From NCBI GenBank assembly GCA_022266195.1, contig WHVY01000001.1:10726001-10790000 (forward strand): DNA of 64,000 nucleotides. Reading direction: 5' to 3'. A program made the position numbers and the translations under genes. Origin of the DNA: Tetranychus cinnabarinus. Its lineage: Eukaryota; Arthropoda; Arachnida; Trombidiformes; Tetranychidae. Position 1 is the first letter of the stretch; every line of letters starts with the position of its first letter. Shown piece after piece: positions 35,101 to 48,800 of this stretch. A model generated the notes under the pieces. That model did no database searches, was not told the DNA's origin, and saw only the letters and a list, made by a program, of their open reading frames with translations.

Positions 35101-38100
35101 TCTTCAGATTCGTTGAAATTGTCCAAAACCTCGAAAATGACTCGAGACGGAAAATTGATGATTCAATTTAATAACATAAATTGTTGATCTAGTTTGAGCT
35201 TTATGAGCCATTAAATTGACCCAAAGTAAATGTCAAGTCAAATTTATCTCAATGACTCTGTCGAGTTTTGAGTAAAATAATTTTGTACTATTTGACGGAT
35301 CAAAGGCAACCTTTGAGAAAAATGACATTTTTGAAAGCTTGAAATTGAACACTTTCCAAGTCCATCCAATGAACGTGACAAGATTAATGAATCGAATCGT
35401 TGAGTAATACTTTTACTGGAAAAGTGCGCAAGATTTATTCAAATGTTTCCTTAAATCCAAGTCAACATTTGGTTCAACTTCAATCACTGGGAGTTTTTCC
35501 TCCCACACTGTATCTCAATAAACAATGAGAATTGAAAAATTTTCAAATTTTCTCTGACAAATTAAAAGCTTTTCAAGTCGTTCAAATAAATTCACAAATC
35601 AAACAGTCACGGAATCGACCTTAATAGTTAATTCAAAATGAAACTCCAACTTTGGTTCACTTGTAACCATTCAAGGTAGAAATTAATTTATACAAAACTA
35701 TTAAAATAATGAACTTTGCAATTCTTTTTTTTCGATTTCAAAGAAGTTGCTCATTCCATTGTCAATTGAATATTTGGTTTTTAATGAATATTTTTTTCTC
35801 TTTTCTCGTTTTTTCTACTCTTTTATTCAATATTGATGATTATTGATACATGATGAGAGAGAGAGAGAAAAATATTAGTTTGGAAAAGTTCATTTCAACA
35901 TTCATTATTGATATTAATTTTTCACTCCCAATGATTCTCATTTCAAGAGCATTCATTGTATTCCCATTTTACCTCTCAATGAAAGTCAATAATTTGCTTT
36001 TCAAGAAGAAGGCAAAAGAGAAGAAAAAATTGAATTCAAGCCCAAAGGATAGATGAAGAGAGATGATGAAGATGGCGAAATGGAAAAAAGAGGAGAAACT
36101 GAAACCTCAAAAGGGAATCATGAGCCTCATAAATTTCCATATTCATATTCATGTGCTTATGAATCGTAAGAGTACAAAGCTCTTCATATATGCATAGGTA
36201 AATACCTCTTGAGATTAAGCCAAGTACAGAGGCAATATAATAGAGTAAAGAAATATAATATTATCAATTCCCAGAGATTGAAGGTTTAGTTCATTTCCAA
36301 GGTCAGAATTAGCAACATTGAAGAGTAAGGAGGAAAAAAAATGAAACGGAAACAGCTTTTCTCATTTTATCTCCATTTCAGCTGTTCAATATTTTATTCA
36401 TTTTCAGATTTTCTTTATTCTTTCAAGCAGCTTAAAAGCATTCTCAAGAAAAGGCGCTTTAAATATTAATATTAATAAAGATAATAACATTAATATGATA
36501 ACTGACATTCAACTAATTCACTTGCTCATCACAATAACTTTTCAACTTTACTCAACTTTTCATTTCAATCTTTTCATCCATTAATTGTAACTTTCATCGG
36601 TAACGCTTTTCTATTCATCAAACAAGTTCAACTTTCAACTTTCGATATTCCCATTTGTACTCGAAATGCTATTGATATTGTTTCGTAAAGAATAGAAAAT
36701 TTCCTTGTGGTTTGGTCAGTTGATTCAGTTCCTGGTTTGATGTTCAATTTTAGGTTTCATCGAAAACATTCTTGTTTTGATTTGTGATTGAAAATTTTAG
36801 ATCGATATCAAGTTTTTGCGAATCATCAGTGAAATCGTGCCATCACAGAGTCATTAGGTTAACGTTTTTACCACTTTCAGCAACTTTACCAACACATCAC
36901 CAAAAGCCATGAGTTGTTTCAACATCAGAACAGACATCATCAACGAAAGACAGTTGGATTCATCAGAGTAGATGAAAAGCATTGTTGACTCTGCATAAGC
37001 AGAGGTTCATCTTCAATGTGACTGGTAACAGTTGCCACTCTAGGTCACAGACTAAGTCTACGTAAGGGTAATCAGTGCAACCCAATGTTGATCACTTTAT
37101 TGATCTTGATGCAAGTCAACTGCAAAGATGAAAGTCAAATCTGACCTGAGAAAAGTATGCCAACGAAGTCAATTAGAATGGTTTCGATGTGTTTCGATCA
37201 GCAAATTCAAATCAAAGTTCAATTCTGTCAAGAAAATTTGTCTTAATCGCAACAAATCCAGAACAAATCGCAGCAAGAGAAAACGAGAAGAGTTGAAAAA
37301 GATGGAAATCAAGGATAACAAAATAAATGTAGTTTAACCTTAATTTAGCTTTTCAATTCCGGGAATTTGATTATATCGGCAAAACTCTAAACCAATTGAA
37401 AGATCAGAGGAAAATATAACAAAATGTTATTGTTCCAATGATACAATTATATAAGCAATTTTACTTTGACCAAAAATTCAATTATTAATTCTACTGAACT
37501 TTTTGAAAAAATATTCCCAATTAAATTAAAAGTAAAAGCAGAACCATTTCATTCTCTTGGTTTATTCAAGTTTCAAATGTTTCATTTTACTGGTCAATTT
37601 GAAGAGTCAAAAGAGACTTTTCTTAGAAACAATTTTGAAATGCTATTACAAAAGATTCATTCATATTTTCATGGATCCATTTCAATTTGCATTATTAAGT
37701 GCGCCAAGAAGTTGGAAAAGAATAAGAATAAAAGAGAAAGAAAAAAGTCTCAATTGAATTTCGATTATCAAGCAAAAGAACAAGAAACAAATATTGCAAT
37801 TGGAGTATCTTATTATTCAAGTTGTTGTTGATGTTGGCCTTATTGTTGAGATTATTATCAGAATGACCTTTTTGTCTTGTTTCCTTTTCCCAGGTTACTT
37901 TGTGCTATTCATGTAACAATATTATTATTCAACATTAAATAGCCTTTACAAGTAAATTGTATGAATACAAATTATCCCATTAAATGTACTTATTTCAATG
38001 CAATGGACGCACCTATTAATAACATTTATAGCCACTGTTAACATGATCACATTTAGCTTTTACATGAACAAGTTCAATTGTTTTTCCATGATCAATGAAA

Positions 38101-40888
38101 AGCTAGAAAATTATATAACATTCACATTGAAAAATGAACATTCATCAATTGGAAAAGGTTGACTTGATTGCAAACTACAATTTAATGGATTGAAAATTGT
38201 CGACAAAAGAGTAATCAAAATGGTCAGATTTTCAATTTCTTTGTGCCTTTCGATTGATTAATGAAGTTTCCTTTTCGATATTGAATCCAAGTAAATAACG
38301 ATTTTACGTGTAAATCAACATTCAATTTAACAGTAAATCCATCAATGTCGAACCTTTGAAATCTATTTTTGTCAACTTTTCCAATAATTTCAATCTCTTC
38401 TTGTTTCAACATTAAATGGTTCAACAGTTTTGACCAAAGTTCAAGCAAGTTCAAGTTTCATGTTAACTTCAATTTCAACATTTAATATTCATTTGATAAT
38501 TAAAGCATAATTATGCCAAAGCTCCAGAGTATCAAATTTTTAATTAATTTTTGTTAATCTCTAGTTGAGTTGGTTTGACCGAATCAAGTTAAGGAAAAAA
38601 TCGAAAGAAAAAGGTTTCAATTTCGATTGCTAAACTTGAACCTTTCAATTGGTTGTTAGTCGTTCAACCTCGACATTTGAACAGCTTTTTGTTCAACTTG
38701 AGCTTTGTTGTTGAAAAAAAATTACAGAACTTTTTGAAAGAACAATTTCTTTTTTCGACTTTTTTCAAAAGTTCTAATTTTACAAGCCTAAGCACATGTC
38801 AACCTAAATTTGTATCCAATTAGATTGACTTTGAACTTCGATGGATATCTATGAAATTGATGGTTGTTATAACTCCTGAGGAAAAAGAATTGAAAATGGA
38901 AAAGAATAGAATTTTAAAGTGAGAAAAAATAAGAAGAAAAAAGTGTAAATATTTTGCTAAGAATGAGGAATGAATGTTATCAAAGATGAAACTTGTTATC
39001 CGTAAAGGTTAACTGGGAGTTGAAGTTGTAACCGCAGGTTGGATTGAAACTGAGACAAGAAGACTATTGAGGTGAAACAGAAATCAGATTACAATGAATT
39101 GATAGGAATTGATATGGATGAGGTGAAGATAAATTTATCGGCTTCTCGTGGAGTTAACAATAAAAGTGAAGCAAAAAAATTGATGAGTTTGATGTTGATG
39201 ATGAAGATAATGAAATGAAGAGCAATAATAGTTGGAATGGAATCGATAACAGCATGGGACAGGAGAGATATTTTTATAAATCGAAATGAATTGAAGAAAA
39301 TGATAAATAACGAGAGCAAAAAGAAGAGAGGAAACAACTCGAGTATCTGTGCGAATGTGCCAAATTGAATCTCTTGTTATCATTCATTTGATTCCTTATT
39401 CAGAGATAATTTTCTTTTCTCTTCTTTCCTCATTTATTACCTCAAGTCTCCTTCCTGATCCTTGCTAAGCTCGGAATCAGATTCAAGTTGAAATAAACCA
39501 CAAAAAATGTTGAAGTGAATCAACATTTTTTCCCCTCTTCTCCAGTTAATCTTTTCATGGTAAAAACAGTAGATAAAATTGCTCTTCAAATAGCATCGAA
39601 ACAAGAGTTATCATGGGATAAAAGGAAAAGTTTATGATCGCAAGAAAAGAATTTTTCACTTTTTCTTTTTTCTTTCGAAAAGTTCCATTGTTTGAATCGT
39701 CGTTAATGTCGAGGAGAAAAAGTTAACCTCAATTGATTGGGCCACTCAAATGATTAACCATCTGCCAATGAACTTTACCTGAGGCTGTGATTTTAAAGGT
39801 AGGAAGTGGTACATTTAAAGAGTAAATAGTGTAAAAAGGAAAAGGGAATTTCAGTGTGTTTGGTGAAAATAGAAAAAGAAAAACATTGAATGTTCGCCAG
39901 CAAACAAGTAGATAAACATGATGATAATCATGAGATTTTCTTGAGCTTTTTTCCCTCTTTTCTCACTTATCGTTGAGTTTATTTTTCCATTTGTTTCCAT
40001 TGAAAGTGGAGAAAATTTTAAAAATATTTTCATCTTTTTAAATTGAACTTTTTTCTTTGTGTCTGTGAATCTCCAGGATTTGAAAGGAAAATAGAGAAAA
40101 ACCTTTTTTTCTTTCAACTTTTATTTCTCCAAAAATGAAATTCCTTTTATCAACAATATTGACTGTAACTGGAAATGTATTTTGTTTTACGCTTCAATAG
40201 CAAATATTGTCCTTCAATTGTGCCAACAATCACAGCAAAATGCGTTACAATTTGTTTAATTTTCTGATCCTAAATATTCATTTTGGATTTGCAGGATTTT
40301 CAGAACAACTTTCCAGCATTAACATTTTCAGAAAAATCGTGGAAAAGATTTTCTATCTAATGAGATTGAACAGAAGAAATGAATCGAAAAAGCAATCGCA
40401 ATTCAAAGGTCAATCGTGGCAATTGTTTGACTTTAGTTTAATAGCCATTGTGATGGAGTTTCATGAAATTTTCATTCTATGGCAAGCAATCAGGAATTGA
40501 GGTTTTCTCAGCTTTGATTCAAGGAAATGTTCTGTTAGTAAACAAAAGTCAAGACAATAAATAATAAGCTAAACATGGAGACGTCCACGTGATGTCAGCA
40601 GCCCATTAAGCACACATGTTTTGTGATCAATTATTTTCAAGTAATTAGTCTTTTCATATTTAATGTGCCTCAATCCGTCGGAATCATTCCTTTAGATAAA
40701 TGCGTGAAAATATAATTGATGTAAAGCTCTCAACTGATATCAAAAATACTTTACACTGATGTTGGTCACAAGTTGATAACTTGCACCGTTGCAAAGATAC
40801 ACGAGTTTTCTGAATTGAGTGATGGTTCAATATCACAATTCAATATCAGGTTTCAGTATGACTGCACATCTCTAGGTCTGTCTCTCGT

Positions 40889-40985
40889 GCCATATTGTGC
40901 TTGGCTTAGGTTGGGTTACACCGATTACTTAGGGTAGCGAGATTTAAACCTGTAGCCTCTAAGTGAACGCCAGAAATCTTAGCCA
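40889..40985 (-). repeat. Degenerate tRNA-derived SINE-like element (copy 2)
   Basis: Read on the minus strand, TGGCTAAGATTTCTGG (40985-40970) resembles a tRNA A box. GGTTTAAATCTC (40950-40939) resembles a B box with two changes from GGTTCGAATCTC, at a spacing close to that in tRNA genes. The element ends with GCCAAGCACAATATGGC (40905-40889), shared with the copy at 10.3 kb apart from one base. No foldable complete tRNA remains. Confidence 0.4.
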
Positions 40986-43900
40986 GAACCAGTCTCAATC
41001 CTTCAATCAATCCCTTCTCAACTTTGCCAACAGAGAAATATTTTCAATTTCTATTAGTCGATTCGAAATTCTAAATCAATTTTTGTGTTCAATTAAGAAA
41101 ATGAAATCTGTCTAGCTTGCATGTGCTATAAGACTTTAGTTGTCTGAGTAATATCGAAATGTTGAGTTCGAATTTTATTTATTTTTCTTGTTGTTTTAAT
41201 TTTGAGTTGAATTGTGTGCAAACATGAGAAATGACTGATTGTCCACGAGCTTGAACATCGTCTTTTTACTTCAATTTTCACTTTCAATATTTTAACAAGC
41301 CAATTATATAAATGAAGTTTTCTTTGTCAACTTGATAGTCAATGCGTAACCTTGTCTTGGTAAATAGCTTTGAGCAATTTTTCGAAAAAGGTTTTCAAAA
41401 AGTTCAACTTGAAAAGAGGAAAATGTTTTTCTTTCTTATACTTTTAAAGGGTTGTTTGACTTGAAATTGATTTTCACTTCAATAGCTAAGTTCCGATGAA
41501 ATTGATGCAACAATTTTTATTCAAATTAACTGGAAAAGTGAGGAACCAAACCTGTAGGCAAATGAGGGATTTAAATAAATCAATGAATATTTGATGTAAA
41601 CTATTGAAGTTTTACAATTGAAATGTTATTTCATGCAACAAAACGAAATTGAAAATAAAATAGAAAGTCGAGTTTTCCAGTTTTCCAATGTAATACTTTC
41701 CGTTTTTGTTTCAGTTGTTCATAAAAAAAATTCTTACATTGTTTCAGAGTTGTATGAATGCTAAACAGATTGAACAAGTTAACCAAAGCTAATTATGAAA
41801 CTGTTGATATTTTGCCTTTAACAAGATTCGTGTGAATGTGCAACTGTTGCTTGATTACTCTGTCAAAAGGCTATTTGATTGATGAACCTCGATTCCCTAA
41901 AGGAAACTCGAGCAATTTTAATGATGAAAAGTCCATAACTAGCAATAAAAGGGAAACCTGAATCCACAAGTAACGATAAACATGTAATCAACAACTTAAT
42001 GGAAGGAAAGAATTGATAAACTCATGAATTCCACTGAAAACGAACTCAAAAGTCAAGTTCAGAAGTGAATCCTTAAAAGAGTAAAGTCTCTCATTGAAAA
42101 CGTCGATTCCATACATTGACCCAAAGCCGACATAAGAAACGTTACGTTGATCTGAATATTGAAGTTAAACTTTTTGGTGATTTATTGGTATTCATTCGTG
42201 GTGAACTTTTGGCAACATTAGCATATGAAATTCATTTCGAACACGTTTTTTGTCGAAATGTGAAAAGTTAGTATCGATTTGCTGATTGAATATTTTAAAT
42301 CCAAGCTTATGTTTACGCCACTTTGGTTTCTATTGGCTTTTCATAAACCACGAATCAGTTGAGTTTCGGTGAAAAAAGCTGACAGTTATCAAAGATGACT
42401 TTTCAAAGAATGTTCATTTTAAGTTTGCTGACTTGATAAAAAGCAAGAAAGTTTCTAATTTAGATTTATCATTTTATTTCAATTTGCAGTTCATGAATTT
42501 CAAATTCAGTTGAAAATGTGACAAAAAATAGTTTGAATTGGAATATGAAGAAAAGTTATTCAGTAAATAGTGAGATTGCATTGAAATATCTCAAGAATTC
42601 AACTTTACACAAAAAGTGCAAAAGTATTTCATTCCCATCTAAAGCTGACTCTGATAAACTTCAAATTACCGAAAGGTTGAAAAGGCTAAGAAAAGTTCTC
42701 AAACGAAAAATTTGCAAAACTTGAAACTCGATAAAAACAATGTCAACTTTTAATCTTGACTTGAATGTCGATCAGATTTAATCTCACCTCAAGGTTCACC
42801 ATTTCATGATGAAATTTAAACTCATTAATCAAGTCAATTATAATCTCAACATGGAACTTAAAATAATGAAAATCAATACCTTGCTATTGACTAATGATTT
42901 GATACAAAAAATGAACTTTATCACTTTGTTCCAGTTAGTACCTGGGAATGATAATTTATTTTTACCTTTCTTCTTTCCACTCCCAGTGTCATTGTGATAA
43001 TTATCATCATTAAGATTAATGTTTCTTGTTTTCAGTTGTTGTTCAAGTTGAACATGAAATAATGAAAATTAAATTGTTGTTTCTATTTTAAATGTTTTCA
43101 TCAACATTACTTTTTCATATCATTCAAATCACGTCACAATAGTCAAGGTTTACATTTCAATGGCTTTTGTTTTTTTTTCGCATTTTGTACAAAACCTTTT
43201 CTTCGAATCGACTTTTTGTTCCCTTTTTTGTTGCATTTAGTGTTTCCTTCACCTTTAGTATTTTAGCATCTTACATTTTCTGCCAACTGAGCATTTTATT
43301 ATATTTATGTATTTTGACATTCGCTTTAGTAAACTTCAACTGAATAATAATGACACTCAATTTTGTTTAATGTACAAACAAAATGTTAATCATTTACAAA
43401 TAGCTGTGCACTTTAAGCTGCTTTTTGACCAACAACGTAAATGAACCAAAATATGTGTCTTCATCATCATGTTCATTTTGCTCTTCAATCGATTGAAGTT
43501 TAAAGTTCATTTTGAACATGAAATAAATTTGATTATTGTTGACTAAAGAGATTTCAAGCCTTTTCTAGGAAACAATAATATTAAGTGTTGACTTTTTTTG
43601 CTCTTCTTTAGTAAAAAACGGTGAACCAAGCAATTTAGTTTTCCATTTAATTAACTAAGTATGGTTAACATTTGTTTGCGAATTGAGAAATTTTTCATGT
43701 TCTCATGGTTAACATGTTTAACTTCAAACCGACGATTCATCATCAGGTTGTATTACTATTGAAACGAGAAAATTGTTGACTCGAAAAGTGAAAAACATGA
43801 AAATCTAGAGTTTCCTTAAAATTGAAAAAGTCTTGAGTTCACTTTGTTTCTTTATATCGCTGGATTGTCTTGAACATTAGAGTTTGATTTGAGATTCAGT

Positions 43901-45666
43901 TCAATTCGTCAAATCCATCTGTGTTTAGGCAACAATTTGAACAGTCACTCATCAAGATCAATCAAAAGATCGATTGATTTCGACTTCAATAGAAGTTTAT
44001 TTTTAACTCAAACAGTGGAAAGCAATATCAACCAGAATGAGGGTTGACACTAAAGATGTTTAAAATAGAGGTTTTAATATGAATTAGAAGCGATTTGGAT
44101 TTCATTCAAAAGTAAATGTCGATATGCGAAGCTTTGATGTGATCTGGAATTGACTTTTTAAATGTTCTCTTGCAATAATATTGAGTATTAAACTTGAATA
44201 ACTTTACGATATCCTCTAGAAGTGTGAAAATCTGTTGCTTATTTCCTGTATTGATTCGTGTATTGATACAAAAACTTGTTAGTTTAACACAGACTTTTAT
44301 GACTTTTATACTTTGTTATACTTTGTCAACGTTTACTAAATGGCGAAATATTTGGACATGAAAATTGATCGTTAGACAGAATTAATCATAAAATTTATAT
44401 TTGATCTTTGAAGATGATCGCAGGTAGGATTTGATCGTAAGTATAATTGATTGTGGAAGGCTGGTTCAAGTTATATTGTCATTATAAAAGGAGGTCGACA
44501 TTCAAAGTTAATCAGTTGTCTTATAAAATCAATAATTGTGAGAAGATTATTGAAGTTGTAGATACTCGTTATTGACCTTTTCAATTCATATTGATTTTGA
44601 TGTTAATAAACATTTTGTCCATCCCTATGTTGAGTTTCATCTTTACACCAAACAATTTCATTGATAAACACTGTTTTGCATCAACTCTCGACTCTATTCT
44701 GATTGTTGACCTTTAACGATTAGCCTTGCTGTCGACCTGTCTTGATGAACCTGTCCAACCCATTGTTAAAGGTTGAAAGCAAACCTTTACATAACAAGTG
44801 AATGGCAATGAAACAGGGAAAGACACTTGTATTGTACTTGGATAAGGTTGAACCTTTTCTCATTGTTAAACCTGTCAAATGAATAAAATTTCAATCTTCA
44901 ATGAAAAACTCTTTATCCATTATATTGTTAAACAAGTGTTAAGTGTAAATACAAAGGTTAAACAGCGAGTCATGGTAAGCATGGTCACTATGGTGTTAAA
45001 CAGTAGACTGGTCAAGATATCGATCATGTTTTTGCGAGAAACAATGAATTTGTCTTTATGTTCATGTTGATGCTCATTGACTTTTTGCGTGAACCAAAAA
45101 GAACAAGAAAAAAGAAGAAAAAATATCGCAATAAAAACGAAAGTTTCACCAATCATTCCAAGTATTTCAGTTGAGTCGAACAAATTTTTAACCATTTCTG
45201 TCCTTTATTCAGTTGAATTCATTTTTCTAATGAAAAGAAAGTCGAAAGGATAAGACTGTATGAAAAGCAGGTATTAATATGGAATAAGTATTAGTTGGTT
45301 CGAGTTTTAACTTATTTCTTTTTGATATTATTTCGACTTATCATGGATAATATCAACTGAATCACTAACCTTCAACTGAAGTATATTCAACTTGAAAGTT
45401 GACATTTGCAGTTTCAAGTTGAACCAAAATGGTTAGGAAAGAAAAGCTGAAAGAACGAATAAAAAAGAATGAAAAGATGTGTCAAAACATTAACCATTTC
45501 AAGTATTATCAGGTTTTACAGGGAAACCAAGTGAAACTATAAACTTCCGTGTAAATAAAGGTGACAAGTTGATTATTGTTACATATATTGTTTCAAGAGT
45601 AAAAAAGTGCTTAACCTCAAAGAAAAGGAATCCTTTTAAGTAAGAAAATATCTCTGATGATGCATC

Positions 45667-45864
45667 ATGAGTTTACCAGAAAGAAAAACAGTTCAATTCT
45701 TAGCCTTTCACAGCATTCAATTCGTAGCTAATCAGGAGTTTCAAAGAGATGAATTTAATCTTCTGAAAGTTGCATCAATAGGATCAGTGATTGCATCGAA
45801 TCCAGCTTCTTTTGAGAATAAAATTTCTCCGGAAAACCTTCAAGACTGGGCAAAAACTGAATAG
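45667..45864 (+). CDS. Unsupported small open frame of protein-like composition
   Basis: An ATG-initiated 65-codon frame, MSLPERKTVQFLAFHSIQ to ENLQDWAKTE. Its composition is balanced, unlike most frames in this region. There is no signal peptide, no recognised motif, no partner exon and no clear promoter. It may be a small gene, a relic exon or chance. Confidence 0.15.
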   Translation: MSLPERKTVQFLAFHSIQFVANQEFQRDEFNLLKVASIGSVIASNPASFENKISPENLQDWAKTE

Positions 45865-48800
45865 AAAAGTTTTCATACAAAGACTGCCCAAGCGTTATGA
45901 AAAGACAAGAATCAGAAATCGAATTGCATTGTAAAAATTCCAAATATTTATTTGATTCTATGATGAAGAACGAAAATTTTGGGGAAAAATGAATATCCTT
46001 TTTAAAGAAGCTTGGTTTACTCTTTGCAGCCTTCGAGTTTAAGTCATGTCAGTTGAGCTCCGTACTCTTGATAGTACTTTTGTTATGAACTTTTATCACG
46101 ATGTTGTGGTAATCAAGAAGAAAGAAATCGTAAAAATAAGAAATTGGGAGAACTATTATTTCGTTTATCAAACTCGAGTCTTTCTTTTTGAGATTTTCTT
46201 CCAAAAGATTTTCCGGAGTTTAAACTTTGCCGATTTTCAGCTCAATTCGTGTTATTAAGCCATCAATAGCAGGCTCAAGAGCTGACTGTTTGACGCGACT
46301 CGACTCGACTAACAACCAATATCAGTGACTTGACTCAAGGCACGACTCAAGTTTCTAAACTCAATGCACAACCTTCAGACTTGTAGGTTGAGCTGAAGAT
46401 GACTGTAGCATTGAATCTAATGTGACTTTACAGTCATTCGAAGTGCTTTCTTTTCGCTCCATTCCTTCAATGTTTCCAACAAAACATTTTCTCATCTGCA
46501 ACATAAAATTGTTTACCATGAACGGAACTTGCACTTGAATTTCGAACATTTTTATTTCCATTTTTCAGAAAACTTCTTAAAAGGTTTATAATAAGCTGTG
46601 GCTCATGAATTGAAGCAGTTCATTCACTTTAGTTTTCATTACTGAAGCAACCTTAATGTATTATTAATAGTTAAATATCGTTATTGAAACTGCCCTTAAC
46701 TGTTGATTATATTTGACATGGAACGACTGGACAAATAGTTTATCAAAAAGAGATGTTCTTTGAGCCCTTAGGATAAAACAAAGTTATGATGCCAATTAAA
46801 TGATATAATAATTCTGACAGCATACTTCTGCTATGATCGTAGTATAATATTCATATTGAAATATTAATGAACAGTGAATCAACAACAAAATCTTTGTCAG
46901 TTGAAAGTAAATATTTGATATTGAAGCATAACCAGCAACAGTAAAAGCGCTCATTATTAATACAAATTAACTTTGCTCATTTTTATTCGATAATAATGAA
47001 TTTCATTGCAATACATTTACCCAAACTAAACATTACATTAACAGAAAACACGATTGAAGAAGAAAGAGAAATGTTATAAATTTATCCAAACAGTTTAGAT
47101 GCGTTTCATTCCAACCTTGAACTTTCATGTTATTCAATTGGTATATTGTTTTACATTAAACTCAACTTTTATTACCTTTTCAACGTTGTTACATTAGATT
47201 GCCGATCACGTTGAACATGAAAAGGTAAAACAAGTAATTGAAAAGAAAAATTTATGAAGTTGACATTTCGTATTTGGATGTTGAAAAGATGAAGATTTTT
47301 TCATCAAATTTCAACCTTTTCTTCATATTCAGCATTAGGTTTTCACTGAAAGAAATTGTTTCTCAAAGTTGTTCTGTTTTCGGTTCGATTTTGTGAAATT
47401 TTGTGAAATCTTTTCTTCCTTTGGAATCGCCGTTTCATTCATTTTCTGTCAGATGAAATTCCACAACTTAAATGAACTCTTTTAACTTGATTAAGGATTA
47501 ATTCTTTTGTCAATATTATCGATTACCATTAGGATATTCAGCTAAACTCTGAACTTCTATTCAATTTTATTTGGTTTATCAAATAAAAGCAAACAAGAAA
47601 AGGAAAACAAACTTTCAAATAATTTCCATTTTTATCCTTTTCTGTTATTCTTGTACTTTGGTCTCATCATAAATGTTTCATTTGATTGAATCAGGGAATG
47701 AAGAGAAAGGAAAAGTACTTTCATTTGGACCAATTTAATATAAAAAACTTTCACGATTCAATTAGATGAGCGTCAATTATTTGGGCATTTTTTATCCAAA
47801 TTCAGTTCCAAATGAGTAGATCAAGAATCAAATCTTATCATAGCCTCTTTAGTTACAATTCAAATCTACTTGAAAAGACAATATTTTTGATCGTACAATT
47901 ATCATTATGCAAAATTATTGTTTATTTTACTTTTATTCAAACTAAGAGTAAATATTAATAACTCCAAAGTGAGCAATGCTATCTTAAAATTATGCTAATA
48001 ATCAACTCTTTTAATGAGTTTGACATTTTCAAATGTCAGAGTAATTTTGTAACGATTGAATGTGAAAAGACGGAATCAGAATTTGACCTTCTCATGATCA
48101 ATTTTATAAAAAAACGTATTGCAAATATCAAACTTTATTGATTTTTAATGACAAGTGAAAAGGTTTCAAACATTGATTTCAAGGTTTGTTTTCCGGTTGA
48201 TCATTCAGTGTTAAGAGAAAATATCTCTGATCAACAGTTTGATGATAAAATTGAGTTGAACTTTCATTCGATAACTTCCATCAAGAATGCATTACAAGTA
48301 GAAAAGATGTCGAACGAAAATCGAAGCGATTTTGACATTCTTTCTTCCGATTATTTTCCATCGTAACTGACCGTTAGCTTCCCAACCTATTGATGCCATT
48401 TGATGCAAGCAGACTTGACTTGCTGCAAAAGCTTTATGATGTTTGACCCGAAGCCTAGCATTAATCGGTGGAATCAATGTCTTCCAAAGAGAAATGCTTT
48501 TAAATTTGACTTTAATTTTAAAACCATTGGTTCCCTTTCAAGACAATTTTGAACTTTTATCGAACCTGAAAAGAAAAAACCTCGATAAACTAAATATCTA
48601 GTCAATTCTTTTCTCTTTTCACTGATCGAAAGTCGACTTTTAAACTGATATCCTCAGTTGATCAGACCTAATTGAGTTAGACCAAAAGATTAGGAATGAT
48701 AAAAGCCATCGATTAACAGTTATCAAGTGACATGGAAGGCAAAGTATTAGCAGACTATATGAAGGTGAATAATCTGGTGAAGTTAAAAGTGAGCTTAAAT

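Noticed and set aside
37128..37337. Lys/Arg-rich ATG frame
   Set aside because: Composition is simple, there is no homology, and frames of this length are frequent at this base composition.
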